From the NCBI GenBank assembly GCA_002690915.1, contig NZGF01000082.1, positions 1 to 34,895 on the forward strand: a stretch of 34,895 nucleotides of DNA, written 5' to 3'. Shown here piece after piece: positions 1 through 8,427 of this stretch. Position 1 is the first letter of the stretch. Each line of letters starts with the position of its first letter. This stretch comes from Crocinitomicaceae bacterium. GTDB lineage: Bacteria > Bacteroidota > Bacteroidia > Flavobacteriales_D > Sanyastnellaceae. The notes under the pieces were generated by a model. It saw only the letters and a program-made list of their open reading frames with translations. It did not search any database and was not told the origin of the DNA. Both the position numbers and the translations under genes were made by a program.

Positions 1-2550
1 CACCGCCAACTCCACCGTGTAGGCGCCGGGAGGCGCCACCGGACCGTTCAACGTTCCCCACCACATGAGGAGCCCATCGAAATCGTTCGCCTTCTCGTAG
101 CGCATGTCCCAATTGAAGTGATTGAGCCCCGCGGTGGCCTCCAGGTCGCTGCCCTTGTAAGATCGAATCTCAGCGCCTTCGCTGTCGCGGAAAGTGAGCG
201 AGGCATCCTCTGCCCCTTCCGGCAAATGGTAATTCACACGCACACCGGCCGGATGATTCGTGCCGGCTGTAGCGGACTCAGAATCGTTGCCACCACCGTA
301 GCCCACCGTGGGGTGCGGTTGGAACAGATGCGGTTGAGCGGCATCGAAATCCTCAAGCCCTTGCCACAACACGTCCAGGTCATCGAGAAGCCAGAAACTG
401 CGGCCTTGGGTCGCGATGATGAGGTCATTGTCCTTGAGGGCCAAATCGGTAATGGGCACCTCTGGCAAATTGAGTTGAAACGACCGCCAATTCGCGCCAT
501 CGTCGGTACTGACGTACAAACCAAACTCTGTTCCAGCGTACAACAAGCCCGGCGTGCTGCGATCGGCGCGGATGACGCGGGTAAAGTGTTCGCGGTCAAT
601 GCCCTTGTTCAGCGCACGCCAAGTCGCGCCATAGTCGTCCGTATGGTACAAATACGGCCCGTAGTCGCCCGACTTGTACCGGGTGGCTGCCACGTAGAGG
701 CCGCCGTCCCGGTGCGGATCGACCTCGATGCTGTTGACCAAGGCATCGGACGGCATACCCTTCGGCGTGACGTTTTTCCACGTGGCCCCTGCGTCGCGGG
801 TGACATGGATGAGGCCGTCATCCGAACCGGCCCAAATCAAGCCGGGCTCGCGCGGCGATTCCGCAGCGGCAAAAACTGTCGCGTAGTATTCCACCCCTGT
901 ATTGTCCTTTGTGATGGGGCCGCCCGAGGAGACAAGCTTTTCGGCCTCACCACGGGTCAAGTCAGGCGAAATGATGTCCCAGGAAGCGCCGCCGTTGGTG
1001 GAGCGGTGCACGAACTGCGAGCACGTGTAGAGGTGCTCCGCGTTGTGCGGCGAGAAGAACACGGGGAAATTCCATTGGAAGCGGTAGCGCATGCCTTCGG
1101 CGCCACTGCCCATCGGGTTGTCCGGCCACACGTTGATGGCACGCGACATGTCCAAATCGTGGTTGAACCGGGTCAGGAAACCGCCGTAGCTCCCTCCGTA
1201 AACAATGTCGTTATCGCTGGGATCTGGCGCCAGGTGAGCGCTCTCTCCACCGGCCGTGCTCTCCCAGTTGTCGTCGGTGATGAAGCGGCCGCGCGAACGG
1301 GAATCAATTCGAATAGCAGAGTTGTCCTGTTGCGCGCCGTAAATACGGTACGGAAAGGCATCGTCCGTGGTGACGCGGTAGAACTGCGCGGTGGGCTGGT
1401 TCATGTAGGTCGACCACGTTGCACCGGCGTCATAGCTGACTTGGGCACCACCGTCGTCGGCAATGATGAGCCGATCAGCATCGTCTGGTGCAATCCACAA
1501 ATCGTGGTGGTCGCCGTGGGGGGCGCGCCTCGATTTGAAGGTGCGGCCGCCGTCCGTGGAGACGTGGTACGACACGTTCATCACGTAGACGCGGTTGGCG
1601 TCCTCCGTGTCCGCGTAGATGCGGGTGTAATACCACGCGCGTTGGCGCAGGCTGCGGTCCGAGTTGAGCAATTCCCAGGTGGCGCCGGCGTCGTCCGAGC
1701 GGTATACGCCGCCGTTTTCATTTTCAATGATCGTCCAAACGCGGTCGGGGTTCACCGGCGACACGGTGACGCCGATGATACCATGCGGCCCTTCAGGCAA
1801 GCCGGCGTTGTCCATGAGCGACTTCCAGGTCGCACCTCCGTCCTCCGACTTCCAAAGCGCTGAGCCCGGGCCACCGGACGAAAAATCATAGGGTGTACGC
1901 CGCACGTTCCATGTACTGGCATAAAGCACCTCGGGATTCACCGGATCGAATACCAAATCCACTGCACCTGCCCGCTCGTTGGCAAACAACACGCGCTTCC
2001 AGGTGGCGCCGCCGTCTGTGGATTTGTAGACGCCGCGTTCTTCTGAATCCTTGAACAGGTCGCCAAGTACTGCCGCATAAACGATGTCGGGATTGCGCGG
2101 GTGGATGCGTACGCGTGGAATGTGGCGGGAATTAATCAGTCCGATGGCCGACCAGCTACGCCCGCCGTCGATGGATTTGTACATGCCCGTGCCCGGCGAG
2201 ACATTGCCACGGACCGTGACCTCGCCACCGCCGACGTAAAGAATATTCGGGTGCGAAGAGCTCACCGCCACGGCGCCGATGGAGCCGCCGAAGTAGCCAT
2301 CGGAGATGTTTTCCCAGGTTGTACCGCCGTTCGTAGTTTTCCATACCCCGCCGCCGGTAGCGCCCATGTAAAAAGTCATGGGGTCATTATCGACGCCAGT
2401 CACTGCAGCGGATCGGCCACCGCGGAATGGACCGATGCACCGGAATTCGAGCCCTTCTTCGAGCACGGCCGTAGACTGGGCTAAACCAGATGGAACAGAA
2501 GAAAATAGACTCAGTACAAAGAGCAGGGAAAAGGACGAATGGCGCATCAT
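1..2550 (-). CDS. Secreted BNR/Asp-box (sortilin-like) repeat glycosyl hydrolase-family protein, C-terminus cut by window
   Basis: The minus-strand frame is open for 850 codons from an ATG at 2550 to the window edge, so the C-terminus is missing. Residues 1-25 form a signal peptide ending in GLAQ. The body is a series of Asp-box repeats of the form S/T-x-D/N-x-G-x-T/S-W, for example TNGGTTW near residue 73 and IDGGRSW near 127, with about nine more after them. This is the pattern of the VPS10/sortilin-like, COG4447 'glycosyl hydrolase' proteins of Bacteroidota, which form beta-propellers and are often around 1000 residues. GH74 xyloglucanases share the fold, so a hydrolase role is possible but no catalytic residues can be assigned here. 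It lies 88 bp downstream of the duplicated-domain gene and is visibly more GC-rich than it, so it may be a separate transcription unit. A weak promoter-like TTG-18-TATTTTCA lies just before the start. Confidence 0.85.
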   Translation of the reverse strand, partial: MMRHSSFSLLFVLSLFSSVPSGLAQSTAVLEEGLEFRCIGPFRGGRSAAVTGVDNDPMTFYMGATGGGVWKTTNGGTTWENISDGYFGGSIGAVAVSSSHPNILYVGGGEVTVRGNVSPGTGMYKSIDGGRSWSAIGLINSRHIPRVRIHPRNPDIVYAAVLGDLFKDSEERGVYKSTDGGATWKRVLFANERAGAVDLVFDPVNPEVLYASTWNVRRTPYDFSSGGPGSALWKSEDGGATWKSLMDNAGLPEGPHGIIGVTVSPVNPDRVWTIIENENGGVYRSDDAGATWELLNSDRSLRQRAWYYTRIYADTEDANRVYVMNVSYHVSTDGGRTFKSRRAPHGDHHDLWIAPDDADRLIIADDGGAQVSYDAGATWSTYMNQPTAQFYRVTTDDAFPYRIYGAQQDNSAIRIDSRSRGRFITDDNWESTAGGESAHLAPDPSDNDIVYGGSYGGFLTRFNHDLDMSRAINVWPDNPMGSGAEGMRYRFQWNFPVFFSPHNAEHLYTCSQFVHRSTNGGASWDIISPDLTRGEAEKLVSSGGPITKDNTGVEYYATVFAAAESPREPGLIWAGSDDGLIHVTRDAGATWKNVTPKGMPSDALVNSIEVDPHRDGGLYVAATRYKSGDYGPYLYHTDDYGATWRALNKGIDREHFTRVIRADRSTPGLLYAGTEFGLYVSTDDGANWRSFQLNLPEVPITDLALKDNDLIIATQGRSFWLLDDLDVLWQGLEDFDAAQPHLFQPHPTVGYGGGNDSESATAGTNHPAGVRVNYHLPEGAEDASLTFRDSEGAEIRSYKGSDLEATAGLNHFNWDMRYEKANDFDGLLMWWGTLNGPVAPPGAYTVELAV

Positions 2551-2638
2551 AGGAGTGAAAATAGCCCCCAATCCTCGTTTTCAATTACCCTTGGGGCATT
2601 AAATACCCAACCCCATTCGTGAAGGTGGGGGATGAATA

Positions 2639-3637
2639 CTATTCACAAGCGTTACCAAAGGCCGAAAGGAAGAGGAGTAAATCAGGTACAGCTACCATTC
2701 CATCTTCGTCAAGATCACCGGTGCAACTCGATGCAGCGATGCATTTACCTTCAGATTCATCCCAGAAAGTTCCCGATCCGCAGTAAAAGGAAGGATGGTA
2801 CGTGCATGAACCGTCATCTGCAGTAGCGCTCTCATCATAGTTCTCCGCTTCGACATCGGTACAGCCCATTATTTCAGTTGCATCGCAAATCACCGCTTCG
2901 CCATTGATGGCAAGCGCGGTAAACTCAACCTCACCACTGCTGAATTGAAGCTTGACCGTGCGTTGAAACGTCACTGCAGAAACGGTTACTGTATTCAACC
3001 CAAAGCTGAGGTCAACCGGATTGCCGAAGTACCAATTGCCATTTGAAACGGTTTTTGCTACGCGGTATTGCGCTCCAACTTCGGGCAAATCAGACACTTC
3101 GATTTCAAACGTCTGCTCATCACCACTTGACGAATCATCAGAAGTGACTGCCGTGAGTACGTGCGGCCAAGTCTCGTTTGGTCCCGGTTCAAACGCATTG
3201 CAGGATGCAATGGCCACTCCATCAATCCCAGCAACGCAAGTGTTCACATCTAAATAATTCAAGAACAACCCAGAAAAAGCAACATTACCCGTAGAAAACT
3301 GAAACTTAACAGTCCGCGAGAAGGACACAGCCGAAACGGTAATGACATTGGATCCGAGTTCAAGTGGAATCGGCTCACCAAAGAACCAATTGCCGTTAGC
3401 GACAGTCTTGGCAACACGAACACTCGCTCCCTCTGAAGGCAGCGCATCAACGACAATCTCGAAAACCTGTTCATTCGAACTCGATGAATCATCCGACTCA
3501 ACTGCAGTGAAAACAAACGGCCACGCTTCATTCTCTGTTGCCTCGAAAAGATTGCAGACTTCAATGGTAATTTGGGCGTTCAAGGTCTGTGCCAAAGTGA
3601 GCCCTACCAAAAGCAAAAAAAACGCAGATCGTGCCAT
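2639..3637 (-). CDS. Secreted protein with two tandem ~100-residue domains, DDGSC motif and dockerin-like C-terminal module
   Basis: 332 residues with a signal peptide (1-22, ending in LNAQ). Residues 25-127 and 143-246 are two copies of one domain. Both carry a W-P-x-V-x-T-A-V start, a run of Asp/Ser, R-V-A-K-T-V-x-N-G-N-W, and a final R-T-V-K-x-Q-F-S-x-G. I recall similar domains as accessory modules of secreted polysaccharidases in marine bacteria; that is memory, not a search. Residues 258-278 hold a GCTD...NYD...DDGSC motif. The last 49 residues combine FYCG...KC cysteines with a GDLDEDG EF-hand-like loop followed by DLLLFLSAFG, resembling half of a type I dockerin. The same module ends the next gene upstream (3728-5524). 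No catalytic domain is visible, so the likely role is glycan binding or surface attachment. It sits 90 bp downstream of the beta-helix gene and may have its own promoter. Confidence 0.85.
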   Translation of the reverse strand: MARSAFFLLLVGLTLAQTLNAQITIEVCNLFEATENEAWPFVFTAVESDDSSSSNEQVFEIVVDALPSEGASVRVAKTVANGNWFFGEPIPLELGSNVITVSAVSFSRTVKFQFSTGNVAFSGLFLNYLDVNTCVAGIDGVAIASCNAFEPGPNETWPHVLTAVTSDDSSSGDEQTFEIEVSDLPEVGAQYRVAKTVSNGNWYFGNPVDLSFGLNTVTVSAVTFQRTVKLQFSSGEVEFTALAINGEAVICDATEIMGCTDVEAENYDESATADDGSCTYHPSFYCGSGTFWDESEGKCIAASSCTGDLDEDGMVAVPDLLLFLSAFGNACE

Positions 3638-3727
3638 GGCTTCGAATTTTAGTCTTGAAATTCAGTGTGTTAACTCCTAAATATACGAGTCTTAGCCTGT
3701 ATTTCCTAACAGCTCTCCCGAGTGCAA

Positions 3728-5524
3728 TCAGTTCGCTCCAAAATTGGTAATGAAGATGAGCAAATCTGTCACGGTCAAGTTACCATCTCCGTCAAAATCA
3801 CCGTCGCATAAGCAGGCCATACATTTTTGCTCGGCATCGTTCCATTGCGCCCCCAGCCCACAGTAAAAACTACCCTCAGCAGGTTGATGTGCGCCAATGG
3901 AAGTCTCAATCACAGAAACAGCATTACCGTAAAAATCAGTCATTGCGCTGTGGTCGAATAAAACCGTAGAAAGCAAGACTTCTGCTACGTTCAATCCAAC
4001 TTGAAATGCACTGCTCCCAGCTGTGAGTTTGTAATCGTCTGGATGACTGCCTCCCAGCGAATCCATCGCTTGGAGCATAGGGTCCTCAAAAAGTGATTCA
4101 TTCAAAACCAAACCACTTGCATCAAACTGATACCTACTCGAATCGAAAAACAAATTGTGACTGAAGTCAATGAAGTTGGCTTCTTCAGAAATATCGCAAT
4201 GCAACGCCTCACCCTGCGGGCTGCATATAAACAGATTGTTGTAACAATAGAATTCCCCTATTCCGGGCTTGATTCGAATTTCAGGAGCCAAGGTGTCGCC
4301 AATGTAGATGGTATTGTTGTAGACAAATGTCCCTGCACTAGAACAACCGGGGTTCGTCTCTCCGCAATAATCCGATATGTTCAGTGTTCTACCATTGTGC
4401 ACGCCATTCGGATCCACCCGATAGCCATCGTTGATGCTCAACGAGTAGCGGTAACCGCAATTGATGTTATCACCGAGGATTTCGACAAAACCACCTTCGT
4501 TGTTGTAGCTTAAATTGTTCTGGTACAGGACGTTTTCGTTCCCAAAATCAATGTGCGCTCCATAGGAGTCAATTGGACCGTGGGCATTTTTGAATTGATT
4601 GAATTGCGCAATCACATTGCGACAGTCAAACGTCCACATGCCACTCCCCCGCTTCCACATGCGTTCGTCCACATCCGATCCCGTGTGATTGAAGATGCTG
4701 TTCTGCACCGTGACAAACTCGCATTTATTTGGCACGAAACCGGAACCTCCGGTGTACTCGAACAGACACGAATCCATCACAACGTTGTGATTCTTGAACG
4801 TATCATTCTGAATTAAGCCAAGGGATTTGATCCATATTCCGTAATGCCCAGTCCGACTCACGGTCAGGTCCGAAAATGAAACGTCATTCGCAAGATGCAC
4901 TGCGTTCTGCTCGAGGTCGGATTGAGTCTCAATCTTAATGCCGTAGCCCTTGTGTTCGTTCGATGCCAAGTCAGGCGACGGAAATACATCGTGTATGTAC
5001 AGGTTGGCGAACTGAATGCGCTGAATGGACTGCGCGTCGGCGACCACCTTGATTCCGAATCGGACATTTTTGCCGGACCCCCAATCATTTGATTCTCCGC
5101 CGAACCCCTCCAATTTTTTGACCTCGCCAACCTCATCCAAATGACTGGCATCATTGATGAACTCCAAATCTTGAACCGCAATGCATTCGTCATTGTAAAT
5201 CAAGAGCGATGCCTGGTAGCCATTGCCATCAATAATGGGCCGTGGCCCCTCACCGTATTTGCCAACAACAATTGGAAGTTCAGGTGTACCCGAACCGTGC
5301 AACCAGAACATCCCTTGCCATGATTCTCCAGCATGGAAAAGAATCGAATCGCCGGGCGTAAATTCCATATTATTCAAGGCCTGAATCGACTGAAGGGGCG
5401 CTTCTGCAGACGTTCCACTGTTGGCGTCATCGCCGTTGGAACTGCTTACAAAAAAAGTGTTCGCCGATCCGACCTGGGCCAGCGCAACTGCAGCAAGGAG
5501 CCAAATCAGCTGCCCCCCTTTCAT
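3728..5524 (-). CDS. Secreted right-handed parallel beta-helix protein (possible polysaccharide lyase) with dockerin-like C-terminus
   Basis: 598 residues with a signal peptide of about 21 residues. The N-terminus reads FFVSSSNGDDANSGTS..., the usual opening of pectate-lyase-like beta-helix proteins, followed by many short beta-strand and turn repeats (V-Q-N-S-I-F, Y-Q-N-N-L, Y-N-N-T-I) up to about residue 530. Parallel beta-helix proteins of this kind include alginate and pectate lyases and sulfated-galactan hydrolases. I cannot assign a CAZy family or catalytic residues, so enzyme activity is an inference. Residues 553-598 repeat the FYCG...KC...CDGDFDGDG...DLLIFITNFG module found at the end of the downstream gene. 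The ATG overlaps the TGA of the upstream sulfatase by 4 bp, which indicates translational coupling and places it at the end of the core operon. A role in cutting or binding the same polysaccharide that the sulfatases act on is likely. Confidence 0.85.
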   Translation of the reverse strand: MKGGQLIWLLAAVALAQVGSANTFFVSSSNGDDANSGTSAEAPLQSIQALNNMEFTPGDSILFHAGESWQGMFWLHGSGTPELPIVVGKYGEGPRPIIDGNGYQASLLIYNDECIAVQDLEFINDASHLDEVGEVKKLEGFGGESNDWGSGKNVRFGIKVVADAQSIQRIQFANLYIHDVFPSPDLASNEHKGYGIKIETQSDLEQNAVHLANDVSFSDLTVSRTGHYGIWIKSLGLIQNDTFKNHNVVMDSCLFEYTGGSGFVPNKCEFVTVQNSIFNHTGSDVDERMWKRGSGMWTFDCRNVIAQFNQFKNAHGPIDSYGAHIDFGNENVLYQNNLSYNNEGGFVEILGDNINCGYRYSLSINDGYRVDPNGVHNGRTLNISDYCGETNPGCSSAGTFVYNNTIYIGDTLAPEIRIKPGIGEFYCYNNLFICSPQGEALHCDISEEANFIDFSHNLFFDSSRYQFDASGLVLNESLFEDPMLQAMDSLGGSHPDDYKLTAGSSAFQVGLNVAEVLLSTVLFDHSAMTDFYGNAVSVIETSIGAHQPAEGSFYCGLGAQWNDAEQKCMACLCDGDFDGDGNLTVTDLLIFITNFGAN

Positions 5525-7113
5525 TTGGTGACTTTCATCGGCTCATTGTACACCCGTGTGATCACGGTATCGGTCATGAGCCGCATTTCTTCCAACGAAG
5601 CGGTATCACCATACATGATTTGCAATGAATCCAATTTGAAACGCAAATCCGCAATCAGCGATTCATCTGCCTCTTCATAGATGTTGTGCATTTCTTCCGG
5701 ATCCTTCTGAATATCGTACAGTTCCCATTCGTCCATGGAATAGTAGAAATGAATGAGTTTGTATCGATCTGTTCGGATGCCATAGTGCGGCTGAACCTTA
5801 TGCCAAATGGGGTATTCGTAGTAGTGATAATACACCGCGTCCCGGTTGGAACTTTGATTCTCCAAGAGTGCGTTTTTGAAGCTCCTTCCCTGCATTTCAT
5901 CTGGAACAGGCAAGCCCGCAAAATCAAGCAGCGTTGGGGCAAAATCGATGTTCATGACCAATTCGTCCGAAACGGAGCTCGGAGCAATCTGGTCTGGACA
6001 TGAAATCAAGAACGGCATCTTGAAAGACTCTTCGTACATCCAACGCTTGTCAAACCAACCGTGTTCCCCCAGATAGAACCCCTGATCCGATGTATAGACG
6101 ACCAACGTGTTTTCATCAAGGCCGGTTTCTTCCAGGTAGTCCAAGACCCTGCCGATCGCTCGGTCAACACCCGCCACGCAGCGTAAATAATCTTTGATAT
6201 ACGTCTGGTACTTCCAGTACTTGAGGGCTTCACCTTGTAGGGAATCATGGGGTGTCCAAAATTGCCCTTTGTCACCATATGCCAGCCAGCGCATCGAGTC
6301 CCTTCTCGACAAACCAAGAGGCGCTTCCTGCTTCATATCCCTGCGGTTCAGGTGATTTTCGATCTCCATCATGTTTTCAGCAGCAGCAGGCCGCCCGTCA
6401 TAATCATCATCGAAATTTTCAGGCAAGGGAAAATCGAAATCAGCGAAGAGGTCATGGTACATGGAATCAGGACGCCAATCCCGATGCGGAGCCTTGAATT
6501 GATAGAGCAGCATGAAGGGTTTTTCCGAATCACGCTGGGTCAACCAATCGATACAATCGTCTTCGATGACTTGCGTGGAATGGCGCGTGCGCTCGACCAC
6601 CGTGTCTTGGCCATTTATGCAAAATTGTGGATTGAAGTACGTTCCCTGCCCTCCCCAATTAATGAGCACTTTGGAGTAGTCAAATCCCGTTGGCTCCGTA
6701 CCGAGGTGCCATTTCCCAATTACCGCAGTCTCGTATCCATTGGCCTGAAAAATTTTAGGGAAGGTTGTCTGGGTGCCGTCGAAATCACCTCCATCAACGT
6801 TTTTGTAAAACCCATTGAGGTGGGAGAATTTCCCCGTCAAAATGGACGACCGGCTCGGACCACAAATTGAATTCGTGCAGTAAACCGCATCCATTCGTGC
6901 TCCGTTGGCAGCTATTCGGTCAAGATTGGGCGTTGGCGCTAGTTTACCGAGGGGCGAACCGTATGCACTGATTGCCTGGTAAGCCAAATCGTCTGCCATG
7001 ATGTACAGCACGTTCAACGGCTTTTTTTCACCTTTCGCCTGTTCAGCGCAGCTGAAGAGGCAAGTCACAATTGCAATCAGTGGCATGGTGCGTAGCAGAG
7101 GCGTCAGTGTCAT
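5521..7113 (-). CDS. Lipoprotein sulfatase, family S1 (N-acetylglucosamine-6-sulfatase-like subgroup)
   Basis: 530 residues. Residues 1-22 are a lipoprotein signal ending in LFSC, so the enzyme should be membrane-anchored and exported. The S1 signature C-G-P-S-R is at 84-88, and Cys84 is the residue converted to formylglycine. Asp41-Asp42 (MADD) are metal ligands. GKWHLG (about 134-139) and the later SDQGFYLGEHG complete the active-site blocks. The GFDY...QGTYFNP stretch and the C-terminal ELYDIQKDPEEMHNI resemble bacterial N-acetylglucosamine-6-sulfatase-like enzymes, but the substrate cannot be fixed from this. The protein hydrolyses sulfate esters on a glycan. It lies 18 bp after the GH2/GH5-like gene and overlaps the beta-helix gene by 4 bp. 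Activation would depend on the FGE encoded at 14301-15350 or on an unseen anSME. Confidence 0.93.
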   Translation of the reverse strand: MTLTPLLRTMPLIAIVTCLFSCAEQAKGEKKPLNVLYIMADDLAYQAISAYGSPLGKLAPTPNLDRIAANGARMDAVYCTNSICGPSRSSILTGKFSHLNGFYKNVDGGDFDGTQTTFPKIFQANGYETAVIGKWHLGTEPTGFDYSKVLINWGGQGTYFNPQFCINGQDTVVERTRHSTQVIEDDCIDWLTQRDSEKPFMLLYQFKAPHRDWRPDSMYHDLFADFDFPLPENFDDDYDGRPAAAENMMEIENHLNRRDMKQEAPLGLSRRDSMRWLAYGDKGQFWTPHDSLQGEALKYWKYQTYIKDYLRCVAGVDRAIGRVLDYLEETGLDENTLVVYTSDQGFYLGEHGWFDKRWMYEESFKMPFLISCPDQIAPSSVSDELVMNIDFAPTLLDFAGLPVPDEMQGRSFKNALLENQSSNRDAVYYHYYEYPIWHKVQPHYGIRTDRYKLIHFYYSMDEWELYDIQKDPEEMHNIYEEADESLIADLRFKLDSLQIMYGDTASLEEMRLMTDTVITRVYNEPMKVTK

Positions 7114-7131
7114 GAGTAAAGCAGTTTGATG

Positions 7132-8427
7132 TCAATGAATGAAGAAAGGTACGTTCGCGACTGAATATTGATTCCGTTCGTTTCGAGCAAAGGCAAAGAT
7201 GCGGTATCCCCCTCCTTTTTGTGGGGCATTAAATCGCACTGTGGTAGCGTCAATTGCTGTGATTTCAATGGCCAATTCCTCCGGTTCCTCCTGTAGGTCA
7301 CCACCGATTGCCCGGGATTGCGATTCGCGGTAAAGCCTGTATTCAAGCGTCACTGAGTCATCCGCAGCCCACTCAACATCCACATGCAAAATCCCTTCCT
7401 CACCTGGAAGCATCACGTGGTCCTTACGCCACCCAATACCATTCAATTCGATATCCACAATGGAAGGGGCTCGCTCTTCTGGCCACGCTCCGGTCCAACA
7501 TTGGTGCATAACGTCGACGGCCTCTGTCGGATGACCTTCAGCGGTAAACATGCCGTGCCATGTCGCTGTGGATTCTTGCTTTTGACCCCACAGAAAGCAA
7601 TAACTGCCTAAGCAGCGCTCTGAATCTGCCAAAATCCGATCCGCGTATCGACGCTGTCGCATGTTCGCCTTGACCCCATTGGGTGGCTCTATTTTAGCTC
7701 CCCACGCCGTGCGCCGGGCTTCAAACGGACCGTTGACACCCCATTCAGTGAATACATAAGGCTTGTCCCAATTGAATTTACGAATGTTCGCCGGTGTGTT
7801 TTCTATTGAACCATAGGCATTAATTCCCAGGATATCAACGCTTGGACATCGGGTTTTTATCATGTACGCCTTTGAAGGATCCAATCCCGCAATCACCGTC
7901 ATAGTGGGATGATGTGGGTCCACTTCTTTGATGAACCGAGCCAACTCCTCCACCGTATCCCACACCTTGAAATTGGCATAGCGAAGGTCCATCTCGTTGC
8001 CGATTCCCCACAAAAGCAAAGCCGGATGATCCTTGTATTTCAAAATTTCCGTCTTCAATTGTTCAATCTGGCCTCGCACTGCGTAGGGGTCATTGTAATC
8101 CATTCCCGTGCGCTCAGGACGAACGTAAAGTCCCATGGACACTGTCATTCCGTGCCGGGCGGCAGAGTCCAGCAGTTCTGCTCGGCCCGTGCTCCAGATT
8201 CGGATGGAATTCGCACCGGAAGTCTTTAGCAAATCGAAATGATCCTTGGCGCCCGCTCCTTTGATGTAGTAAGGCTCGCCGTCGCGCAACAGTTCGAATC
8301 CCGATTCATTCTGAATGACTTCGACATGGGCGATTTGGGCCTTCGCTTGAGGGGCTGCAGCAGCAAACAACAGCAGCAGCAGTGGGACGCATAACCGCGA
8401 TGATTGGCTTATTCGTATCCTTTCCAC
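7132..8427 (-). CDS. Exported TIM-barrel glycoside hydrolase, GH2/GH5-like (clan A)
   Basis: 431 residues starting at a GTG; no in-frame ATG precedes the hydrophobic segment, so GTG is the best start, overlapping the upstream lipoprotein gene by 19 bp. A signal peptide covers about 1-31 (LLLLLFAAAA...AKAQ). The barrel has the clan A catalytic pattern: GIGNEMD with acid/base Glu145, and FTEWG with nucleophile Glu228. Also present are IKGAGAKDHFDLLKTSGANSIRIW, which I read as the GH2 TIM-barrel entry block, and HPALLLWGIGNE. It lacks the usual N-terminal GH2 sugar-binding and immunoglobulin domains and is much shorter than beta-galactosidases. Residues beyond about 320 look like a beta-sandwich. 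Substrate is unknown; from its neighbours it probably trims a sulfated polysaccharide after desulfation. It is followed 18 bp later by a sulfatase. Confidence 0.88.
   Translation of the reverse strand: MERIRISQSSRLCVPLLLLLFAAAAPQAKAQIAHVEVIQNESGFELLRDGEPYYIKGAGAKDHFDLLKTSGANSIRIWSTGRAELLDSAARHGMTVSMGLYVRPERTGMDYNDPYAVRGQIEQLKTEILKYKDHPALLLWGIGNEMDLRYANFKVWDTVEELARFIKEVDPHHPTMTVIAGLDPSKAYMIKTRCPSVDILGINAYGSIENTPANIRKFNWDKPYVFTEWGVNGPFEARRTAWGAKIEPPNGVKANMRQRRYADRILADSERCLGSYCFLWGQKQESTATWHGMFTAEGHPTEAVDVMHQCWTGAWPEERAPSIVDIELNGIGWRKDHVMLPGEEGILHVDVEWAADDSVTLEYRLYRESQSRAIGGDLQEEPEELAIEITAIDATTVRFNAPQKGGGYRIFAFARNERNQYSVANVPFFIH

Noticed and set aside
118..1863. 581-codon open frame on the plus strand, opposite the BNR gene
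   Set aside because: It is an antisense shadow of a GC-rich gene. The minus-strand frame has a signal peptide and repeated Asp-boxes, while this one has no domain pattern.
2611..2630. CCCCA...TGGGG hairpin after the duplicated-domain gene
   Set aside because: Only five Watson-Crick pairs plus two wobbles and no T-run on the transcribed strand, so it is too weak to call a terminator.
3678..3685. TATATTTA on the minus strand before the duplicated-domain gene
   Set aside because: It resembles a -7 element with one mismatch but there is no TTG at a suitable distance.
6247..6870. 207-codon plus-strand frame opposite the sulfatase at 5521-7113
   Set aside because: The opposite strand encodes a full S1 sulfatase with catalytic motifs; this is a shadow.
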